Assembly: GCA_012514835.1 (NCBI GenBank)
Contig: JAAYZM010000077.1
Span: forward strand, 1-11,029
DNA from: Actinomycetales bacterium
GTDB lineage: Bacteria > Actinomycetota > Actinomycetes > Actinomycetales > Cellulomonadaceae
Reading direction: 5' to 3'
DNA: 11,029 nt
Positions 6,346 to 11,029 of the stretch are shown piece after piece. A program made the translations under genes and the position numbers. Under the pieces are notes generated by a model. That model was given only the letters and a program-made list of their open reading frames with translations. It was not told the DNA's origin and did not search any database. Every line of letters begins with the position of its first letter. Within the stretch, counting starts at the first letter, position 1.

Positions 6346-6402
6346 GCCTTCCGGGGGCGTGAGGTCGCCGGCCAGATCCGGACCACCGCGAGGAGCCTGA
6401 CC

Positions 6403-6930
6403 GTGACCACCACCAACCTCCCGCCAGCCTCCCTCGCCGCGCACGAGGGCTGCGCCTGTCACGGCGGGCTGACCCGCCGCAACGTGCTCGCGGGCCTCGG
6501 CGCGGTAGGCGCGGCCGCGACGCTCGCGGCGTGCGCCTCTGGCGGCACCACCACTCCTGGCAGCGGCACCTCGGGCGGGGCCACGACGCCGGGGGCCGAC
6601 GACGGATCGACGGCCCCTGCGGACCCGCCCGCGGCAACCGGCGCGATCGCGAAGGTGGCCGACGTCCCCGTGGGCGGCGCTATCACGGCCGAGCTCGACG
6701 GCGTCGCCGTGCTGATCGCCCAGCCCACCGCCGGGGAGTTCGTGGGCCTGTCCGCCATCTGCACCCACCAGGGCTGCACCGTGGCGCCCGACGGCGACCA
6801 CCTCACGTGCCCGTGCCACGGCTCGACGTTCGACCTCGCAGGGGCCGCGACGCAAGGACCGGCCACGGAGTCGCTCGCCACCTTCGCCCTGAGCGTCGAC
6901 GGCGAGGATCTCGTCGTCGGACAAGCCTGA
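6403..6930 (+). CDS. Tat-exported Rieske [2Fe-2S] lipoprotein
   Basis: This 175-aa protein has a Tat signal peptide with LTRRNVLAG (Arg25-Arg26) and a lipobox LAAC with Cys44 as the likely lipidated residue. A flexible Gly/Thr/Pro-rich linker spans about 46-78. The Rieske fold covers about 80-175. Box 1 CTHQGC gives Cys120 and His122 as ligands, with Cys125 for the disulphide. Box 2 CPCHGS gives Cys136 and His139 as ligands, with Cys138 for the disulphide. It should be an electron carrier anchored to the outer face of the membrane. The GTG start has AGGAG at 6391-6395. A CACH cluster at residues 17-20, before the twin arginines, is unusual. It is not next to cytochrome b/c genes, so it is not obviously the bc1 subunit QcrA. 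The electron partner is unknown. Confidence 0.9.
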   Translation: MTTTNLPPASLAAHEGCACHGGLTRRNVLAGLGAVGAAATLAACASGGTTTPGSGTSGGATTPGADDGSTAPADPPAATGAIAKVADVPVGGAITAELDGVAVLIAQPTAGEFVGLSAICTHQGCTVAPDGDHLTCPCHGSTFDLAGAATQGPATESLATFALSVDGEDLVVGQA

Positions 6931-6942
6931 CGGGAGCCCGTG

Positions 6943-7404
6943 ATGACCCAGCCTGACCCGAACCCCGCACCCCTCACCCCCGGCACGGACGCCGCGCTCG
7001 CGGCCTCCGACGCACCTGCGGCCAGCGCACCGCGTGCGCGCGCGACGGCGCTGCGCGTGCTGACGGCCGCGGCGATCCTCGTCTCGGCCGTGATGCACCT
7101 CGTGCTGTACGCCGAGTGGGCCAAGAACCTGTCCCCGCTCGGCGAGGCGTTCCTCGCGCAGGCGATCGCGGGCGTGCTGCTCGCGGGCGTGGTGCTCGTG
7201 TGGCGCTCGCCGCTCGCGCTCGTGGCGGCCGTCCTGTACGGCGCGGGCTCGATCGCGGCGTTCTCGCTGTCCGCGGCGACCGGGTTCCTGGGCGTGACGG
7301 CCCAGCTCGTGGGCTGGCAGGACTACGTGACGAAGGGGGCCGAGGCGGTCACCGTCATCGCAGCCCTCGCCGCCCTGGCCGCCGAGCGCCGCCGTTCCCG
7401 CTGA
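6943..7404 (+). CDS. Four-helix integral membrane protein, function unknown
   Basis: This 153-aa protein starts at ATG 6943 with GGGAG at 6932-6936. A GTG at 6940 is in frame but too close to that site. Residues 1-35 are a disordered Pro/Ala/Asp-rich segment. Four hydrophobic helices follow at about 36-57, 67-87, 91-111 and 131-148, ending in ERRRSR. Helix 1 contains a possibly functional histidine (AVMHLVLYAEW, His52), and the last loop has LVGWQDYV. The gene lies 12 bases after the Rieske stop, so the two form an operon. It could be a membrane partner or heme/quinone-linked component for the Rieske protein, but a single histidine is weak evidence. It vaguely resembles small DoxX-like proteins. 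I do not recognise a family. Confidence 0.78.
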   Translation: MTQPDPNPAPLTPGTDAALAASDAPAASAPRARATALRVLTAAAILVSAVMHLVLYAEWAKNLSPLGEAFLAQAIAGVLLAGVVLVWRSPLALVAAVLYGAGSIAAFSLSAATGFLGVTAQLVGWQDYVTKGAEAVTVIAALAALAAERRRSR

Positions 7405-7429
7405 CCCGCCCTCACCCCGGCCGATCCAG

Positions 7430-7495
7430 CTTGCGGTGAGTTGTGCGCGCACAGCGCACCGAAAGGTCGCTTGTGCGCGCACAACTCACCGCAAG
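7430..7495. repeat. 66-nt capped hairpin between convergent genes
   Basis: Bases 7430-7453 and 7472-7495 are perfect 24-bp inverted repeats. The 18-base loop folds further: GCG 7454-7456 pairs with CGC 7468-7470, ACC 7458-7460 pairs with GGT 7465-7467, and the cap is the tetraloop GAAA 7461-7464. Only T7471 and C7457 are left out as bulges. Each arm also contains the 12-bp palindrome TGTGCGCGCACA (7442-7453 and 7472-7483), with centres exactly 30 bp apart. It lies between a plus-strand gene ending at 7404 and a minus-strand gene ending at 7540. It may be a bidirectional terminator, an extragenic repeat of REP type or a paired protein-binding site. No T-run follows on either side. Confidence 0.8.
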
Positions 7496-7539
7496 TCGAA
7501 AGTGGGGTCGGTGAGGGTGAGGCGCGGCGGGGAGCGCGC

Positions 7540-10065
7540 CTAGAGGTCGCCGACTTTTTGGAGGTGGCGCATCGCTAGCCAGCCGATGGGGATGCGCGCC
7601 CAGTAGGTCAGCACGCGGAACAGCACGGTCACGGACGTCGCGATGGCGGGCGGCACGCCGGCGCCGGACAGTCCCGCGATGAGCGCGAGCTCGACGGCGC
7701 CCAGACCGCCCGGCGTGGGGACCGCGGCACCCGTCGCGTTCGCGATGAGGTAGATGACCGCGACGTCGAGCAGCGACAGCTCGACCCCGAACGCGGCAAG
7801 GCTCGCGTCGAAGGCCAGCACGTAGCCCATCGTCATGAGCACGTTGCCGCCCAGGGCCAGCACGAGGCGGCTCGGCTGGCCGAGCACCTCGATGAGCCGC
7901 GGCCACGTCTGGCGCACGAGCGGCAGGGTGCGCTGGGCGACCCAGTGCCGCACGGGCGGGATGAGCAGCAGCGCGGCGACGAGCGCGGCCACGATGCCGA
8001 GGGCCCACAGCACGGTCGCCGAGGGCAGGCTGCGCAGCGCCCCGCCGTCCCCGGACACGATCCCGAGCACCAGCAGGATGCCGATCGTCACGATGAACTG
8101 GGACACCTGCACGAGCGCCACCGTGGCGCCGGCGAGCGTCGCGGAGACCCCGCGCTTGCGCAGCAGCTGCAGGTTGAGGGCCGCGGGACCCACCCCGGCG
8201 GGGGCCGCGATGGCCACGAAGGACCCCGCGACCTGCGTGAGGATGGTGCGCCACGGGGGGATCCGCACGGGCGTGAAGGCGATGAGCGTGAGGCCCGCAC
8301 CGACCCACGTGAGCAGGCCGAGCACGAACGCGACCGCCGCCCACACGGGTTGCGCCGTGGTCAGCGCGGTGCGGATCTGGTCGAGGTTGAGCGACGTCAC
8401 CACGGCCACGACGGCGGCGAGCAGCAGGGTGATCGTGATGACGGTCCGGGCACCGAAGCGCACGAGCCGCTCGGGCTCGACGTCGGCCTCGGGGAGCCGT
8501 TCGACCAGGGCAGCGCGCAGCTCGGCGAGCACGGTGCGGTGCGAGCGCAGCTCGTCGCGCGTGGAGCGGGGCAGCGTGACCGTCTGCAGCAGGGGCCCGA
8601 TCGCCGCGATGTCCTCGCTCGGGAGCACCTCGACGGCGGAGGAGAGCGCGCGGCCAGCACCGACGCGCAGGGCGAGCATCGCGACCAGCTGGGTCATGTC
8701 GATGCGCCGCGCGAGGTCGGAGGACGCGACGTCCCCGTACTCCCACCCCGTGAGCCACACGGCCGCGTCGTCGCGCTCGGAGTCGAGCAGCACCACGTCG
8801 CTCGTCAGGGCGCGGTGCGCGATCCCCGCGGCGTGCGCGAGCCCGAGCTGTTCCCAGATGCCCGCGAGGACCTCGTCGGTGATCTCCTCCGCGGGCAGGT
8901 CGCGCAGGGGCACGGCGTCGGCCACGTGCTCCTGGACCAGGAGCATCGAGTCCTCCGCCTCGGAGATGGCGAGCAGGCGCGGGGTGCGCACGCCCGCGGC
9001 GCGGGCCGCGTAGGCGAGGAGGGCGGCGCGCTCGGCGGCCTGCCGCAGGGAGACGACGGCGCGCCCGTCGATGCCGCGCAGTCGCAGCGACCGCCACAGC
9101 CGCGTGAGGAATCCGACCACCTGGCGGTCGCCGTCGAGCACCACGACGTCGAGCCGCTCGTCGGTCTCCGTGGTCATCGCGTACACCCGGTTGTCGGCGT
9201 AGCGGACCAGCGCGGCGGCGGCGAGCGTGCCGGGTTCGTCGTCGTCCCTGCTCGCGACGTCGTGCACGCGCACGAGGCGCACGGGCGCGAAGCCCGCCTG
9301 ACGCACGCCCCGCACGAGGTCCGCGCCGTAGGCGCGCTCGGATCGCACGCCCGCGAGGTAGCGCACGCCGGAGCCCGCGGCACGCCCGAGGAGGAGGGCG
9401 ACGACGACGGCGAGCAGCGGGATGGTGCCCGTGATCGCGACCGTCCCGAGCGCGACCCACAACAGGTTCCACGACCAGCGGACCGTGCGCCGACGGGTGC
9501 GGGGGCCCGCCGTGACGAGCATGGCCGTGATGGCGGCGACGTAGCTGGGGATGATCACCACGCTCGTGGACCCGCGGCGCACGGACAGCGAGCCGATCAG
9601 CTCGCTCGAGCCCCACGTGCGGATGAGCCACAGGGTCAGCGCGCCGAGCACGAGGCCGAGCGCACCCGCGGCGAGCACCTCGAGCACCTGACGCCACAGC
9701 CGGCGTGCGGACAGCTCGATCACGATCGCGGCGGGGACCACGAAGGTCAGGAGGCTCTCGAGCACGGCCACGGGCACGAAGAGCACGCGCTGCAGCACCC
9801 GGGCGAGGCCCTGGACGTCTGCCTCGACACCCGACGTGGTGGCGTGCGCATAGACGGCCAGGAGCAGCACGAGCGCGATGCCGAGGGAGGCCAGGACCAC
9901 GGCGAGCAGGTCGCTCGGGTGGTGCACGCGGGTCTCGGGGGTGTCGACGATCGTCACCCCGTGGCCGTCGGGATCCTGGCGCCGGGTCAGCGCGGCGCGG
10001 AGGCGGTCGCGCGCCGTCGTGGTGCCGAGCGTGCCCGCCGCTGGCTCCTGGGGGACCTCGGACAT
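7540..10065 (-). CDS. Degenerate kinase-like domain fused to LPG synthase TM (UPF0104) domain
   Basis: This 841-aa membrane protein has three parts. The N-terminal part (1-50 cytoplasmic, about 52-230) has several membrane helices. The middle soluble region (about 235-535) resembles a protein-kinase fold: AGIAHRALTSDVVLLD at 413-428 corresponds to the HRD loop but reads HRA, and VWLTGWEYGD at 436-445 takes the DFG position without the Asp. It is therefore probably catalytically dead. The C-terminal part (about 540-832) is an LPG_synthase_TM/UPF0104 domain, with APAGVGPAALNLQLLRKRG at about 621-639 and the hallmark PTPGGLGAVELAL at 783-795. It may flip or transport a lipid or polyprenyl-linked substrate. 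The family fold is known; the substrate is not. The ATG lies seven bases after TAGAAT, so it is probably leaderless. Confidence 0.88.
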   Translation of the reverse strand: MSEVPQEPAAGTLGTTTARDRLRAALTRRQDPDGHGVTIVDTPETRVHHPSDLLAVVLASLGIALVLLLAVYAHATTSGVEADVQGLARVLQRVLFVPVAVLESLLTFVVPAAIVIELSARRLWRQVLEVLAAGALGLVLGALTLWLIRTWGSSELIGSLSVRRGSTSVVIIPSYVAAITAMLVTAGPRTRRRTVRWSWNLLWVALGTVAITGTIPLLAVVVALLLGRAAGSGVRYLAGVRSERAYGADLVRGVRQAGFAPVRLVRVHDVASRDDDEPGTLAAAALVRYADNRVYAMTTETDERLDVVVLDGDRQVVGFLTRLWRSLRLRGIDGRAVVSLRQAAERAALLAYAARAAGVRTPRLLAISEAEDSMLLVQEHVADAVPLRDLPAEEITDEVLAGIWEQLGLAHAAGIAHRALTSDVVLLDSERDDAAVWLTGWEYGDVASSDLARRIDMTQLVAMLALRVGAGRALSSAVEVLPSEDIAAIGPLLQTVTLPRSTRDELRSHRTVLAELRAALVERLPEADVEPERLVRFGARTVITITLLLAAVVAVVTSLNLDQIRTALTTAQPVWAAVAFVLGLLTWVGAGLTLIAFTPVRIPPWRTILTQVAGSFVAIAAPAGVGPAALNLQLLRKRGVSATLAGATVALVQVSQFIVTIGILLVLGIVSGDGGALRSLPSATVLWALGIVAALVAALLLIPPVRHWVAQRTLPLVRQTWPRLIEVLGQPSRLVLALGGNVLMTMGYVLAFDASLAAFGVELSLLDVAVIYLIANATGAAVPTPGGLGAVELALIAGLSGAGVPPAIATSVTVLFRVLTYWARIPIGWLAMRHLQKVGDL

Positions 10066-10072
10066 AGGGGCG

Positions 10073-10078
10073 ATTCTA
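10073..10078 (-). promoter_or_regulatory. -10 element for the kinase-like/LPG-TM gene, leaderless
   Basis: On the minus strand TAGAAT is followed by seven bases (CGCCCCT) and the ATG at 10065. No Shine-Dalgarno site is present. This spacing puts the transcript start at the ATG. No clear -35 is seen upstream. It also means this gene can be transcribed independently of the CPBP gene, which ends 55 bases upstream. Confidence 0.55.
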
Positions 10079-10087
10079 GGTGCTGGG

Positions 10088-10112
10088 CCGCGCGCGGCAC
10101 CCGGGCGCGCGG
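10088..10112 (-). terminator. Weak GC hairpin after the CPBP gene
   Basis: CCGCGCGC at 10088-10095 pairs with GCGCGCGG at 10105-10112 around a nine-base loop. It lies just after the CPBP stop codon and before the next promoter, where a terminator would fit. There is no T-run and GC-rich hairpins arise easily here, so this is tentative. Confidence 0.3.
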
Positions 10113-10120
10113 GCGCGGCG

Positions 10121-10885
10121 TCAGTTGATGCCGAGTGCGCTTCGCCACTCTGCGGGGATCAGCAGGTAGCCCACGAACGCGACCATGTCGATCACGAAGT
10201 GGGCGATCACGAGGGGCATCACGCGCCGGGTGCGCTCGTAGTACCAGGCGAACACGACGCCCATGACGGCGTTGCCGATGAACGGCCCGATCCCCTGGTA
10301 CAGGTGGTACGAGCCGCGCAGCAGGGCGCTCGCGACGATCGCGGCGGGCACGCGCCAGCGCAGGTCCCGCAGACGTTCCATGAGGTAGCCCACCGCGATG
10401 ACCTCTTCGAGGAGCGCGCTGCGCAGGGCGGAGAGGATGAGCACGGGGACGGCCCACCAGTGCGGCTCGAGTCCCGCCGCCTGGATCTGGACCGTGATGC
10501 CCATCGCCCGCCCGAGCGCGTAGAACGCGAGCCCGGGGATCCCGATGACGGCCGCGAGCCCGAGGCCCGCGAGCGCGTCCCGGCCCGGTCGTCGCCCGTC
10601 GAGCCCGAGGAGTCGGACCGCGGAGCGCCCCTGCGCGCTGAGCAGGAACAGCGCGAGCGCGACGGGGACGAGAGCGAAGCCGATGCCGAGCAGCTGGTCG
10701 GTCAGGTCGAGCCAAGGACGCGGGTCGAGCGAGGGGTTGACGCCCGCCGCCTGGTCGCCGAGCGCGATGTCGCGCGTGAGCCGGTCGATGATCCGCACGA
10801 GGGCGTAGACGCCCGAGCTGCCGAGGGACAGTCCCAGCACGATCCAGATCTCCGCCGTGAGACGGCGGGGCGAGGGGGTGGGCAC
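10121..10885 (-). CDS. CPBP-family intramembrane protease-like protein
   Basis: This 254-aa protein has about seven or eight hydrophobic segments, the normal CPBP (Abi, PF02517) size. Motif 1 is LLEEVIAVGYLMERLR with Glu160-Glu161. Motif 2 is GSYHLYQG with His194. Motif 3 is HFVIDMVAF with His229 and Asp233. These are the catalytic or metal-site residues of this Rce1-like family. The arginine expected in EExxxR is a valine here, which I believe is common in one actinobacterial subgroup. Members act in membrane proteolysis, prenyl-protein processing or immunity to peptide toxins. No bacteriocin or peptide gene is nearby, so the role is open. It starts at a GTG with no ribosome-binding site; TACCGT lies six bases upstream. 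Confidence 0.88.
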   Translation of the reverse strand: MPTPSPRRLTAEIWIVLGLSLGSSGVYALVRIIDRLTRDIALGDQAAGVNPSLDPRPWLDLTDQLLGIGFALVPVALALFLLSAQGRSAVRLLGLDGRRPGRDALAGLGLAAVIGIPGLAFYALGRAMGITVQIQAAGLEPHWWAVPVLILSALRSALLEEVIAVGYLMERLRDLRWRVPAAIVASALLRGSYHLYQGIGPFIGNAVMGVVFAWYYERTRRVMPLVIAHFVIDMVAFVGYLLIPAEWRSALGIN

Positions 10886-10891
10886 ACGCCT

Positions 10892-10897
10892 ACGGTA
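10892..10897 (-). promoter_or_regulatory. Possible -10 element for a leaderless CPBP gene
   Basis: On the minus strand TACCGT is followed by six bases (AGGCGT) and the GTG at 10885. This is the same layout seen at three other starts in the window. There is no clear -35 or Shine-Dalgarno sequence. TACCGT is a weaker -10 match than the others. Confidence 0.4.
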
Positions 10898-10925
10898 CGG
10901 CGCAGAAACTTCTCCGGGATATTCG

Positions 10926-10955
10926 TTGACATGACGAGGAACAGCAAACTACTTT
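10926..10955 (+). promoter_or_regulatory. Strong housekeeping-type promoter for the right-edge gene
   Basis: A perfect TTGACA -35 at 10926-10931 and TACTTT -10 at 10950-10955 are separated by 18 bases, in a locally AT-rich stretch. The predicted start is near 10962, giving a leader of about 27 bases before the ATG at 10989. It diverges from the CPBP gene. Confidence 0.75.
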
Positions 10956-10960
10956 GTAGT
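10948..10960 (+). promoter_or_regulatory. Operator candidate ACTAC-TTT-GTAGT over the -10
   Basis: This perfect 5-bp inverted repeat around TTT covers the whole -10 hexamer, so a bound protein would block transcription. It is flanked by direct repeats GCAAAC at 10944-10949 and 10961-10966. The half-site GTAGT resembles operators of BlaI/CopY- or PadR-type repressors, but the regulator is not in the window and this assignment is a guess. Confidence 0.55.
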
Positions 10961-10988
10961 GCAAACCTCTTCGAGAACGGATCTCCTC

Positions 10989-11029
10989 ATGACGACTCAC
11001 GGAACCTCGCCCGCCTCGGGCCCGTCTGC
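10989..11029 (+). CDS. Start of a gene cut by the right edge
   Basis: An ATG at 10989 opens a frame that stays open to the window end and begins MTTHGTSPASGPSA. The visible 13-14 residues are polar and of low complexity, so no function can be assigned. It follows a good promoter with an operator over its -10 element, so it is probably a regulated gene. The ribosome-binding site is weak (an ACGGA about ten bases upstream). Confidence 0.55.
   Translation, partial: MTTHGTSPASGPS

Noticed and set aside
7412..9697. A second minus-strand frame of 761 codons overlapping the same gene
   Set aside because: It is out of frame with the recognisable UPF0104 protein, runs through the 66-nt hairpin, and is extremely Arg/Ala rich without domain motifs.
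7945..10128. A plus-strand open frame of 727 codons opposite the kinase-like/LPG-TM gene
   Set aside because: Its composition (runs of Gly, Arg, His, Asp, Gln) is that of an antisense shadow, while the minus strand gives a coherent membrane protein with known motifs.
1..11029. Mobile elements, tRNA genes, toxin-antitoxin or defence genes
   Set aside because: No transposase, integrase, terminal repeats, tRNA-like fold or defence domain was recognised on either strand.

Overview
This looks like chromosomal DNA from a high-GC actinobacterium. The coding frames end almost every codon in G or C, GTG starts are common, and several genes appear to be leaderless. The ribosomal cluster (rpsR, rplI), then a DinF-type MATE exporter, then dnaB fits Micrococcales; a Cellulomonas/Promicromonospora-type organism is my guess from gene order, not a proven placement.

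Layout. 1-731: the end of rpsR, complete rplI and a strong hairpin terminator. 759-2303 (minus strand): a MATE efflux transporter followed by a 52-aa single-pass membrane protein. 2304-2666: a 363-bp divergent gap with a dense cluster of DnaA-box-like motifs. 2667-4040: the replicative helicase dnaB. 4054-4998: a regular array of TTGCGCAA operators in front of a leaderless ArsR-like regulator and a coupled 83-aa protein of unknown function. 5156-7404: a one-pass membrane protein overlapping an ECF-type sigma factor by four bases, then a Tat-exported Rieske lipoprotein and a four-helix membrane protein. 7430-7495: a 66-nt near-perfect hairpin between convergent genes. 7540-10885 (minus strand): a CPBP-family membrane protease-like gene, then a large fusion of a degenerate kinase-like domain with an LPG-synthase/UPF0104 membrane domain. 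10886-11029: a divergent promoter with an inverted-repeat operator and the start of a gene that leaves the window.

How the parts fit. The left third is housekeeping (translation and replication). Its unusual element is the DnaA-box cluster before dnaB, which could tie helicase expression to DnaA activity or titrate DnaA. The middle third is a regulatory and envelope region. The membrane protein has exactly two cysteines, both outside the membrane. It pairs with the sigma factor and lies next to an exported iron-sulphur protein, so an extracytoplasmic redox-responsive module is a reasonable hypothesis. The right third is membrane-lipid and envelope related.

I see no tRNA, CRISPR array, insertion sequence, prophage or recognisable defence system. 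The features most worth following up are the operator array, the capped hairpin, the DnaA-box cluster and the sigma/Rieske block.
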